Source of the DNA: Desulfobulbaceae bacterium
GTDB lineage: Bacteria; Desulfobacterota; Desulfobulbia; Desulfobulbales; Desulfobulbaceae
DNA: 32,046 bases
Assembly (NCBI GenBank): GCA_026987195.1
Contig: JALSNC010000214.1
Coordinates: 1 to 32,046, forward strand
Direction: 5' to 3'
Shown: positions 22,652-30,134 of the stretch, piece after piece
How the letters are laid out: each line of letters opens with the position of its first letter
Position numbering within the stretch: position 1 is the stretch's first letter
Notes under the pieces: model-generated
Databases searched by the model: none
Seen by the model: the letters and a program-made list of their open reading frames with translations, nothing else
Told to the model about the DNA's origin: nothing
Program-made: the position numbers and the translations under genes

Positions 22652-23464
22652 ATGGCGGGAAGAGAGATACGGCTTGATGCCCACAGAATAACGGAAGAAC
22701 CATATTACCTGCCCCTGGGAGACGAGATCCGTATCGCCGAGGTCAGCCACCGGTGCGGCATACCCCTGCTGCTCAAGGGGCCCACTGGCTGCGGCAAGAC
22801 GCGTTTCATGCAATATCTCGCCTGGAGGCTCGACCGGCCCCTGATCACCGTTTCCTGTCACGATGACCTTTCCACCAGCGACCTGGTGGGGCGCTACCTG
22901 ATCCGGGCCGGCGAGGCGGTGTGGATGGACGGTCCTCTGACCCTGGCTGTCCGGGCCGGAGCCATCTGCTACCTGGACGAGGTGGTGGAGGCAAGGAAGG
23001 ATACCACGGTGGTCATCCATCCCCTGGCCGACGACCGGCGGGAGCTGCCCATCGAGAAGCGGGGGGAACTGCTGGGCGCGCCGCCGGAATTCATGCTGGC
23101 CGTATCATACAACCCGGGCTACCAGAGTGTGCTCAAGGATCTCAAGCCATCGACCCGGCAACGTTTCGTGGCCCTGAATTTTGACTATCCCGATCCGGAG
23201 CGGGAGGCGGAGATTGTGGAGCGGGAGGGAGGAATCGCCCCGGAGATGGCCCGCCAACTGGTCCGCCTGGCCGGCATGACCAGGAGTCTGAAGGATTCCG
23301 GTCTGGCCGAAGGGGCCAGCACCCGCCTGCTCATCCAGGCCGGCAAACTGGTGGCCCGTGGTATCCCCGTGCGCAGGGCCTGCCATGTGGCTGTCACCCA
23401 GGCCCTGTCCGATGACCCGGAACTGCTCGCTGCCATCGATGAGATGGTGAGCTCCCTGTTCTGA
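22652..23464 (+). CDS. CbbQ/NorQ-like AAA+ ATPase (MoxR class)
   Basis: The 270-residue ATPase has Walker A GPTGCGKT (43-50), SCHDDLSTSDLVGRYL (68-83), Walker B AICYLDEVVEA (104-114) and SYNPGYQ, followed by STRQRFVALNFDYP, features of the CbbQ/NirQ/NorQ branch of MoxR ATPases. These act with a VWA partner (CbbO/NorD) to remodel and activate metal enzymes such as Rubisco or nitric oxide reductase. The partner follows 13 bp downstream, but no Rubisco or norBC gene is in the window, so the target is unknown. The ATG at 22652 is preceded by GGGAG. Confidence 0.9.
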   Translation: MAGREIRLDAHRITEEPYYLPLGDEIRIAEVSHRCGIPLLLKGPTGCGKTRFMQYLAWRLDRPLITVSCHDDLSTSDLVGRYLIRAGEAVWMDGPLTLAVRAGAICYLDEVVEARKDTTVVIHPLADDRRELPIEKRGELLGAPPEFMLAVSYNPGYQSVLKDLKPSTRQRFVALNFDYPDPEREAEIVEREGGIAPEMARQLVRLAGMTRSLKDSGLAEGASTRLLIQAGKLVARGIPVRRACHVAVTQALSDDPELLAAIDEMVSSLF

Positions 23465-23477
23465 GAGGTGGCCGGAG

Positions 23478-25787
23478 ATGACGACTTCCGCCCTCCGCTA
23501 TCAGCCCCTGGGGATCAATGCCCTGAAAGAACGGTTTTTCAGCCTGGTTGCCCCTGATCTGCCCAACGAGTGGGAGGTGGAGGAGGCGATGGAGGAGCTT
23601 ACGGACGCGGACCCCGCCCTGGTGGACGAGATCCTCTCTCAGGTACCCGCCATCTGGCCGGTCTCCAACTCGCTCTGCTACAATTATCTTGGGCAGGCCC
23701 TCCATGCGCTGTCCTGTTTTCCGGCCGCCGAGCTGGGCGGCTGGGTGAACGAGACCCTGGACCGCTACGAGAAGGGCGGCCTCCAGGCGGCCCAGCGTTT
23801 CATGACCAACGTGGAGCAGGAGTTTGTCTGCCGCCTGCGCGGGATCGCCGGCCTGCGCTTTGATGAGGTCCGGGGGCGGCTGCTGCCCTATATCCGCGGC
23901 CTGTCGGGCCGTGAGCTGGATCTTGCGCCTGCGGCCCGGGCCTGCACCGATGGCGATACCATCTTTCTGCCCCATAAGATCAGCATGGCCAGGGACGGGG
24001 AGCAGAATTTCCTGCTCTACAAATTCACTGCCTCGTTCCAGTGGGCCTTTCTGGAACAGGGGACCTTCTTTCCGGACAGCCCGCTGCTGCCGGAGACCGG
24101 GGAAGAGGCGGCCGGTCAGCTCGCCCTGGCTCTGTTTTTTGACTCCCTTGCCCAACCCGAGCTGGCCGCTGATCTCTATCTGCAGCTCGAGTCCATCCGT
24201 GCCCGGGCCTTTCTGGGAAGAGAACTGCCCGGCCTGGTGCGGGAAACGGTCGATCTTCTGCCCGATCCCTTGTGCCGGCAGGAGACCGGCCGTGTGGCAC
24301 GGCTGCTGATCGCCCTCCAGTGCTGCTGCCTGACCGGTGAGCCCGACGGCGTCGGCCTGCCCGGTGTCGAGGACTCGGACCTGCGGCATCTGCTGCAACC
24401 GGAGGCCACCGCCGCCCACAGCCTTGCGCTGTGCCGGCGTCTGTACACCCGGCTCTGCGGACAGGTGGGGGAATACCACTCGCCGGAGCCGCTGTTTTTC
24501 CAGGGAACCATGCGTCTGGACCTGGTCGCTGCCGCCCGCAGCAGGAGACGGCAGGAGCTGGGGGAACGGTTTGTCGATGCCCTGACCACGGCCCTGCTGA
24601 CCCTGCCGCCATCATCCGGCGGGCCGGAGGAGAAAAAAAGGCCCGAGGGGGCCGGCGCCGCGGGGACAGAGGTCCCGGACGTGGCCCTGATCCTTGATGG
24701 CGACGGCAAGGGAGGGGAGGAAGCGGAACAGTCCGCCTTTCTCCGGGTGGACAACGAGCAGGTGGTGATGGACGAGGAGCTGGAACATCTTGGCCGCCAG
24801 GTCATTGACGAGTTCGGATTCCTGCCGCCCCGTTTTGTCAGCAGCGCGGCCGGCCGTGCCGGCCGGGCAATGGCGGCCGGGGACGTGGGCGCATCAGTCG
24901 GGGAGCAGCCCCTGGTTGCCCCTGTCACCTATGACGAGTGGGACCACCGTCGGGGCGGTTTCCGGAAGAGCTGGTGCATAATGACGGAAAAGGAGATCCC
25001 GGTGACCCGCTCCACCTTCATTACCGCCACCCTGGCCCGCTACCGGGGCCAGATCATTCGCCTGCGCAACCAGTTCGAGATGATGCGGACAACGGAACGC
25101 TTCCTGCGCCGCCAGCGCGACGGCGATGACATCGACCTCGACGCCCTGGTGGAGTCGCTGGCCGACAGCAGGGCCGGTCTGCCGCCCTCGGACCGTCTCT
25201 TTGTCCGCCTGGCTCGGGATGAACGCGACATAGCCGCCCTTTTCCTGGTGGATATGTCCAACTCCACCCAGGGATGGGTGGGCACGGCCATCAAGGAGGC
25301 GTTGGTCCTCATCTGCGAGGCCATGGAAAAGGTGGGGGACCGGTACGGCATCTATGGCTTTTCCGGTATGCGGCGGCTGCGCTGCGAGACCTTCCACATC
25401 AAGCACCTGGAGGAGCCCTACGGAGAGACGGTTCGGCAGCGGATCGGCTCCATCGCCCCCCAGGAGTATACCCGCATGGCGCCGGCGATCCGGCACATGA
25501 CAGCCCGCTTTGCCGATGTGGATGCCCGCATCCGGCTGCTGGTCATCCTCTCCGACGGCAAACCCGAGGACTATGACGACTACAAGGGGGAATATGCCAT
25601 CGAGGATACCCGTCATGCCCTGCTTGAGGCCCGCTCGGCCGGTATCCATCCCTTCTGCATCACCATTGACCATCATGCCCACGAGTACATGGCCCACATG
25701 TACGGGACGGCAAACTCCATCTTTATCGATGACGTGCGCAAGCTGCCGGCGCGCATGCCGGAGATCTACCGGGTGCTGACAAGCTGA
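23478..25787 (+). CDS. CbbO/NorD-like VWA-domain protein
   Basis: The 769-residue protein is the expected partner of the upstream ATPase. A long helical N-terminal part (about 1-370) is followed by a charged Gly/Glu/Pro-rich linker (about 377-400), a middle region starting near VTYDEWDHRRGGFRKSWC, and a C-terminal von Willebrand factor A domain (about 585-769). The VWA metal site is intact: DMSNS (592-596), a Thr in the YTRMAPAIRHM segment, and SDGKPED (692-698). In characterised systems the VWA protein recruits the target enzyme to the ATPase ring. The ribosome site is GGAG just upstream of ATG 23478. Length is close to CbbO (about 770) and longer than typical NorD. Confidence 0.88.
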   Translation: MTTSALRYQPLGINALKERFFSLVAPDLPNEWEVEEAMEELTDADPALVDEILSQVPAIWPVSNSLCYNYLGQALHALSCFPAAELGGWVNETLDRYEKGGLQAAQRFMTNVEQEFVCRLRGIAGLRFDEVRGRLLPYIRGLSGRELDLAPAARACTDGDTIFLPHKISMARDGEQNFLLYKFTASFQWAFLEQGTFFPDSPLLPETGEEAAGQLALALFFDSLAQPELAADLYLQLESIRARAFLGRELPGLVRETVDLLPDPLCRQETGRVARLLIALQCCCLTGEPDGVGLPGVEDSDLRHLLQPEATAAHSLALCRRLYTRLCGQVGEYHSPEPLFFQGTMRLDLVAAARSRRRQELGERFVDALTTALLTLPPSSGGPEEKKRPEGAGAAGTEVPDVALILDGDGKGGEEAEQSAFLRVDNEQVVMDEELEHLGRQVIDEFGFLPPRFVSSAAGRAGRAMAAGDVGASVGEQPLVAPVTYDEWDHRRGGFRKSWCIMTEKEIPVTRSTFITATLARYRGQIIRLRNQFEMMRTTERFLRRQRDGDDIDLDALVESLADSRAGLPPSDRLFVRLARDERDIAALFLVDMSNSTQGWVGTAIKEALVLICEAMEKVGDRYGIYGFSGMRRLRCETFHIKHLEEPYGETVRQRIGSIAPQEYTRMAPAIRHMTARFADVDARIRLLVILSDGKPEDYDDYKGEYAIEDTRHALLEARSAGIHPFCITIDHHAHEYMAHMYGTANSIFIDDVRKLPARMPEIYRVLTS

Positions 25788-25914
25788 TCTCCCGGACATG
25801 GCACCACCTGTCAGCGTATACAGGAGGCTGGTTGACGAACCGGGGCAGATCCGATGATCTGTTACGAAGGAGCCGCCCCGGTGGTGAGGAACCCTTTTCA
25901 ACGGAGGAACGAAA

Positions 25915-26355
25915 ATGAATGATATCATTGTGGTCTGCCCAGCCTGCGGGGCAAAGAACAGAATTCCGGCCGACAAACGTCACATGACCCCGAAGTGCGG
26001 CCGCTGCGGGGCCCCCCTCGGCCGGGCAGGGGACGGCAGCGTGGTCGAGCTCACCGACATGACCTTCCAGCAGGAGGTGGCCGCCTCCCCGGTGCCGGTC
26101 CTGGTGGATTTCTATTCTCCCACCTGCGGACCCTGCCGGATGCTGGCGCCGGTGATCGATGCCCTGGCCCGCAAGTACGCCGGTCGGGCAAAGATCTGCA
26201 AGCTCGACACCAGTCGTCACCAGATGGTTGCGGGTCAGTTCCAGATCCGCGGCGTACCGACCCTGCTCTTTTTCAAGGGCGGTCAGGTGGTGGACCAGCT
26301 CGTCGGGGCCGCACCCCAGGCGGAGATCGAACAGCGGCTCGATGCACTGCTGTAG
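25915..26355 (+). CDS. trxC: Thioredoxin 2 with N-terminal zinc ribbon
   Basis: The 146-residue protein has a zinc ribbon with paired cysteines (Cys8/Cys11 and Cys28/Cys31) and a thioredoxin fold with active site CGPC (71-74) in VDFYSPTCGPCRM, plus the cis-Pro segment RGVPTLLFF. This is the TrxC layout: a cytoplasmic disulfide reductase whose zinc ribbon makes it responsive to oxidation. GGAGGAACGAAA lies immediately before the ATG, a strong ribosome site. It follows the VWA gene by 127 bp, and a redox role for the CbbQ/CbbO-like pair's target is possible but speculative. Confidence 0.92.
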   Translation: MNDIIVVCPACGAKNRIPADKRHMTPKCGRCGAPLGRAGDGSVVELTDMTFQQEVAASPVPVLVDFYSPTCGPCRMLAPVIDALARKYAGRAKICKLDTSRHQMVAGQFQIRGVPTLLFFKGGQVVDQLVGAAPQAEIEQRLDALL

Positions 26356-26521
26356 GTGTCGCCATCCGCGCGGAGGCAGTGAAAAAGAACTTCAGTTTCC
26401 GCCGGCATCTGCCGACAAGGATGGTAGATGAACCTCTCCCCCGGGACCCGTCTGCCGTGGTGGTCGTTCCGGGGGCTCTTGCCAGTCTGGAATCCTGTAC
26501 GATCCGGAGGAGCGGCCTGCC

Positions 26522-27202
26522 ATGCGGTATATTCTCTTTCTGCTGTCAGTGACGGCGCTGGCTTCGATCGGCGGCTGTATCCGCACGCCGCAGCCGGAGA
26601 CCTATCCCTTCACCACCCAGCAGAAGATGCAGGCGGCGCATCACTGGGACGTGCTGGCCAATGACGTGGCCAACCAGATCAACAATGAGCTGATCCGCCG
26701 GGGGTACCTGGAGACACCGGTCTATGTCAACCACAGTTGCGGCAAGGCAGACGACTGCGGTCCGGACGCCGCCTTTCCCTTTGACGAGGCATTCAACGAC
26801 CTGCTGACAACCCAGCTGGTCAACTTCGGGGTGCCGACCCTGGCCAGCAACGATGAGTCCGGCCTGGTGGTCAACTACAAGGTCCAGGCCGTCTTCCACC
26901 GTTCCCCGCCCCGGCAGTGGCCCCGTCCCGGCGTGCTGACCTCGCTGGCCGCCGGTATCATCGTCATGCGCAACGCGCCGGACGAGATCCTGGCCCTGGC
27001 CGCTGCCGCCGCCACCGATACCCTGCGCGCCACCTCCGTTGTCAATGGTCATTACGAGGTCATCATCTCCACCTCCATTGTCGACAACAACGTCTACCTG
27101 ATGCGCAAGTCCGATATATACTACATCAATGATGCCGACTTCTGGCAGTACCGGAAATCCGAACCGGCCGCCGAGATCGAATTGACCGGTTCCCGTTATT
27201 GA
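26522..27202 (+). CDS. Outer-membrane-type lipoprotein of unknown function
   Basis: The 226-residue protein has a signal peptide ending in a lipobox (LASIGGC, Cys at 19), so it is probably lipidated; the +2 residue is Ile rather than Asp, favouring the outer membrane. The body contains AAHHWDVLANDVANQINNEL, two Cys in HSCGKADDC, and a conserved-looking segment PFDEAFNDLLTTQLVNFGVP. I do not recognise a named family. The position two genes before an FlgO-like lipoprotein, and shared features such as an RRGY/RRGF segment, suggest related surface roles. The start at 26522 follows trxC by 166 bp with GGAG-type sequence upstream. Confidence 0.72.
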   Translation: MRYILFLLSVTALASIGGCIRTPQPETYPFTTQQKMQAAHHWDVLANDVANQINNELIRRGYLETPVYVNHSCGKADDCGPDAAFPFDEAFNDLLTTQLVNFGVPTLASNDESGLVVNYKVQAVFHRSPPRQWPRPGVLTSLAAGIIVMRNAPDEILALAAAAATDTLRATSVVNGHYEVIISTSIVDNNVYLMRKSDIYYINDADFWQYRKSEPAAEIELTGSRY

Positions 27203-27239
27203 CGTATGCTGTTCCGGAGAAACAGTGCCGCTGCACACC

Positions 27240-27395
27240 ATCTGCACGCGCTCGCGGCCTCCAGCAGGGCGGGCTTTCGGAGTCCTGCTGCGCCTGCCTG
27301 CCGGCCGGTCACGATCACGCTCAGCTGGCGCACTGCTGAACTGTTACCAAAGGAACCGGTAGTTCAAGGTGCTGCCGATGCCGCTGAACTGTTAG
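27240..27395 (-). repeat. Family A repeat, rearranged copy (A4)
   Basis: Read in reverse, 27309-27395 gives the left module and the start of the right module (CACTGCTGAACTGTTACC, then GTGCTGCCGATGCCGCTGAA). To its left CTGCACGCGCTCGCGG (27241-27256) also occurs, in reverse, inside A1, so the copy seems to extend to about 27240 with extra sequence in the middle. It fills the gap between the two lipoprotein genes. Confidence 0.65.
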
Positions 27396-27406
27396 GTCTA
27401 GGACGG

Positions 27407-27442
27407 CGACCCTCCCCCTGCCGGATGCAGCAGGGGGAGTCG
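27407..27442. promoter_or_regulatory. Stem-loop upstream of the FlgO-like gene
   Basis: CTCCCCCTGC (27412-27421) and GCAGGGGGAG (27430-27439) form a perfect 10 bp stem with an 8 base loop, extendable with CGAC/GTCG across a small bulge. It contains the only purine-rich ribosome-site-like sequence before the gene, so it could limit translation. No T tract follows, so it is not a typical terminator. Confidence 0.5.
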
Positions 27443-27468
27443 TTCCATATCCCTTGCTTGAGCCTGCC

Positions 27469-28080
27469 ATGCTGACCAGACTCCTTTTTCTCACTCTGCT
27501 GCCTGTGCTGGTATCGGGCTGCAGCAACCTGAACTGTACGCGGCTCGAGAGCCTGCTCGGCGGGCATGTTGACCTGGTCAGGCTGGGCGCCGAGATCGGT
27601 GACCGCCTCATCGACGAGGCCATGCCGCCCCTGGTCCCCGGCCAGGAGGATCGGCCGGTCCTGGTGACCACCCTGGTGGAGAACACGGATCTGGACCAGA
27701 GTTCCGATTTCGGCCGTACCCTGCAGAACCACATCGCTTCCCGGTTCGTGCGCCGTGGTTTTCCGGTCCGGGAGATCAGGCTGCGCAGTGATCTGCTGAT
27801 CCTGCAGAAAGAGGGAGAATTCATGCTCTCCCGTGACCTGAGCGAGCTGGCCGACAGGCAGCAGGCCCAGGCCGTTGTCGTCGGCACCTACAGCCTGGCC
27901 GACCGGGTCATGTATCTTTCCGTCCGGCTGGTCAGGCCGAAGGACCGGACCATCCTCGCCACCTGGGACAAGCGTCTCTGCCTCGACGAGCGGACCCTGC
28001 GCATGCTGGGCCTCCAGTTTCAGAAGGATACGGATATCAAACCGCCGGCCGAGTCTGTTCTCGACCGGATCCTGTACTGA
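27469..28080 (+). CDS. FlgO-family outer membrane lipoprotein
   Basis: The 203-residue protein has a lipoprotein signal (MLTRLLFLTLLPVLVSGCSN; lipobox VSGC) followed by an FlgO-like domain: ALVTTL-type strand (RPVLVTTLVENTDL), SSDFGRTLQNHIASRFVRRG, GEFMLSRDLSEL and AVVVGTYSLADRVMYLSVRLV. FlgO stabilises the flagellar outer-membrane disc in Vibrio, but FlgO-like lipoproteins also occur away from flagellar genes, and none are in this window. The ATG at 27469 was chosen because it starts the signal peptide; an upstream TTG at 27454 is possible. No good ribosome site lies next to either. Confidence 0.82.
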   Translation: MLTRLLFLTLLPVLVSGCSNLNCTRLESLLGGHVDLVRLGAEIGDRLIDEAMPPLVPGQEDRPVLVTTLVENTDLDQSSDFGRTLQNHIASRFVRRGFPVREIRLRSDLLILQKEGEFMLSRDLSELADRQQAQAVVVGTYSLADRVMYLSVRLVRPKDRTILATWDKRLCLDERTLRMLGLQFQKDTDIKPPAESVLDRILY

Positions 28081-28116
28081 CGCCGGGTTCCGGATGTTCC
28101 CTCCGGCCTCCTGCTC

Positions 28117-28330
28117 AGCGCTCACAGGAGCCGCACGGAGTTTTCGCTTACCTCTTTGCACCGGTCGTGCCTGCCCGCACAGGCAGGCTATCGAAGTCTC
28201 CATGCGGCCGCTTACCTGCGGCCAGGCACGCCTGCACAGGTAAGCGCAGACTCCGAATCTGCGGCCCCTGAGAGCGCTTCCACCATTGTGGTCGGACAAC
28301 CCGATGGTCAGCCATCCCGTGAGGGGGTAC
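28117..28330 (+). repeat. Family B repeat, enlarged full copy (B3)
   Basis: The hairpin begins AGCGCTCACAGGAGCCGCA and closes TGCGGCCCCTGAGAGCGCTT, followed by the tail CACCATTGTGGTCGGACAAC ... CCATCCCGTGAGGGGGTAC. Compared with B2 it has about 17 extra nucleotides in each arm (CGGAGTTTTCGCTTACC on the left near 28135-28151, GGTAAGCGCAGACTCCG on the right near 28239-28255), which are complementary to each other. The right insert also matches the interior of family A. Confidence 0.85.
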
Positions 28331-28447
28331 GCCTCCTGGCCCGGCCCGTATCCCGGTGGCACGATGTGGTATGGGTGCCACGGCCTCCGTCCAGTGGCTT
28401 CCTGCTGGCATCTCTTTCCTATCGGTTCAATTTTACAGATTATTTTC

Positions 28448-28476
28448 TTGTGGAATTCTGCAGGATGACGGATAAT
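28448..28476 (+). promoter_or_regulatory. Candidate sigma-70 promoter
   Basis: TTGTGG (28448-28453) and GATAAT (28471-28476) are separated by 17 bp. The expected start of transcription is near 28483, leaving a leader of about 130 nt before the ATG. Confidence 0.45.
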
Positions 28477-28498
28477 ATCTGTAACCTGCGGTCAGGGC

Positions 28499-28518
28499 TG
28501 CGGTGATGGATCACCGCA
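28499..28518. promoter_or_regulatory. 20 bp palindrome, candidate operator or leader hairpin
   Basis: TGCGGTGATGGATCACCGCA has perfect 9 bp arms around GG, extendable to GGG-x ... x-CCC. It sits about 16-35 bases after the predicted transcription start, so it could be a repressor site or an RNA hairpin. Its GGTGA ... TCACC core is reminiscent of CRP/FNR-type half-sites, but the spacing is shorter than the usual 6 bp. Confidence 0.5.
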
Positions 28519-28613
28519 TCCCAGACCGCTGGTCGGCCGAAAATCGTTGTGCCCCAGTCTTCTTCGGGCAGTCCGGCCACTGACACGAATCATCTCAGAA
28601 AGGGAGCAGATCC

Positions 28614-30128
28614 ATGCAGGCAGTTCCGTCTTCCGTCAGTGCAGAGAGCGGCAACAGTGAACATGAGCTGATCGGTGCCGTGCTTGAACATGCGCCGCTG
28701 CACCTGTTTGCGGCGGGTGAATCCATTGTCACCCCGGGCAGTGATGCCCGGACCTTCTACTATGTCAAGGATGGCAGCGTCGAGGTCAGCTACCTGGACA
28801 GCAACGAGACCAGGATCACGGTGGCGCTCATCGGTGCCGGTGAGTTTTTCGGCGAGATCGGCTTCTTTGACCTGCAGTCGCGGGTGCGGGATATCCAGGC
28901 GGCCGGCAATGCCGAGATCGTTGTTTTCGACCATACGGTCATGGAGTCGCTGCGGGAGCAGAAGCCCGATCTCTATATTGATTTCATCCTCTACCTGACA
29001 CGGCGCATCTGTTCAAAGTTCCGGCGTATCGCCGGTGAGCGGGAACCGATCGCCGCATACGCGGAATCACTTTCCACCCGGCGCACGGTACGCTACAGCG
29101 AGACCAGGCCCATTCCCAGCAGTCTTCTCCGTTCGTCTGCCTGGTTCGACGTCAGCACCAGTGTCGAGGCCTTCAAGTCGGAACTGTTCGATCTCTCCCA
29201 CCAGATACAGCAGAACGAGGCCCGCGGCGAGCGTGATGAAAAGCTGGAGCGCCGGGTCTTCCGGGTGATGGAGGCCCTCAACTCCGCTCTGCCCGAGTTT
29301 GCCGACACCCTGGCCGGCTCCGGCTACGAGGAGGTGATGTGGGGATATATCTTCAAGGAGATCTTTCCCTACATCAACCGCAGCCGTTTTGTCGAACGGG
29401 CCTACTACAAACCCAAGGGGTATGCCGGCGATTTCCTGATGATGGAACATATCTACGCCAATGTTCCCATGGGTGATGGCCGGTTCGGCGAACTCATCGA
29501 CGCCTACAGCCTGCAACGGCCAGGATCCCTTGCCATCCGCGGCCGGAGAAGACTCCTGGCCCGGCAGCTTGCCGAGCACAGCGCTCCCATCGCCGGCCGC
29601 GGCGAGCGGGTCAACATCATGAACCTGGCCTGCGGTCCGAACCGGGAGCTCTTCGATTTCCTGGCCGACTGCGACTACTCCGAGGCCATCGAGGCGCTCT
29701 GTGTGGACATCGACTCCGAGGCCCTGCAGTACACCAACCAGCATGTGAACATCTTCCCGCACCGGGCCTCGGTCCGGCTGATGAGCGAAAACGTCATCAA
29801 GTGGGCCCTGGGACGGGTCTCCCACCAGATCGAGCAGCAGGATATCATCTATTCCGCAGGGTTGTGCGACTATCTGGACGTCCGCCTGTTCAGGGCCCTG
29901 ATCAACCGGTGTCACGAACATCTCAAGCCCGGGGGCGTACTGCTGCTGGGCAACTTCTCGCCCTATCCGGACTCCATCTTCCTGGACAAGCTGCTGCGCT
30001 GGGAACTGCTCTACCGCACCGGGGACGATCTGCGCGAGATCTTCTCCACCACCGCCTTTGGCGATGATGTGACGATCCTGGCCGAGGACGAAAAGGTCAA
30101 CCTCTTTGCCATGGCGGTAAAGGACTGA
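28614..30128 (+). CDS. Cyclic-nucleotide-binding domain fused to a SAM-dependent methyltransferase
   Basis: The 504-residue protein starts with a cyclic-nucleotide-binding domain (about 15-140). Its phosphate-binding cassette FFGEIGFFDLQSRVRD (78-93) keeps the Glu and Arg needed for ligand binding. A linker helix region follows (about 150-250), then a conserved YYKPKGYAGDFLMMEHIY segment (about 263-280), and a class I methyltransferase domain (about 290-504) with motif I MNLACGPNREL, acidic LCVDIDSEAL and the DIIYSAGLCDYL/HLKPGGVLLLGNF strands. No DNA-binding helix-turn-helix is present. The KPKGYAGDF-type methyltransferases include proteins annotated as PhcB-like fatty-acid methyl-ester synthases; I offer that only as a hypothesis. 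Ribosome site GGGAG. It is 6 bp from the HD-GYP gene. Confidence 0.85.
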   Translation: MQAVPSSVSAESGNSEHELIGAVLEHAPLHLFAAGESIVTPGSDARTFYYVKDGSVEVSYLDSNETRITVALIGAGEFFGEIGFFDLQSRVRDIQAAGNAEIVVFDHTVMESLREQKPDLYIDFILYLTRRICSKFRRIAGEREPIAAYAESLSTRRTVRYSETRPIPSSLLRSSAWFDVSTSVEAFKSELFDLSHQIQQNEARGERDEKLERRVFRVMEALNSALPEFADTLAGSGYEEVMWGYIFKEIFPYINRSRFVERAYYKPKGYAGDFLMMEHIYANVPMGDGRFGELIDAYSLQRPGSLAIRGRRRLLARQLAEHSAPIAGRGERVNIMNLACGPNRELFDFLADCDYSEAIEALCVDIDSEALQYTNQHVNIFPHRASVRLMSENVIKWALGRVSHQIEQQDIIYSAGLCDYLDVRLFRALINRCHEHLKPGGVLLLGNFSPYPDSIFLDKLLRWELLYRTGDDLREIFSTTAFGDDVTILAEDEKVNLFAMAVKD

Positions 30129-30134
30129 CATCCC

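Larger units (their letters stand above)
28331..28613. other. Promoter-bearing upstream region of the methyltransferase operon
   Basis: There is no gene here. Part of the stretch is unusually A/T-rich for this window (about 28420-28480) and carries a promoter-like pair (28448-28476) and a palindrome (28499-28518). The last bases hold the ribosome site GGGAG before the ATG at 28614. Confidence 0.6.

Noticed and set aside
22338-22703. A 121-codon minus-strand frame
   Set aside because: It covers family D and A repeats and overlaps the CbbQ-like gene start; composition is not protein-like.
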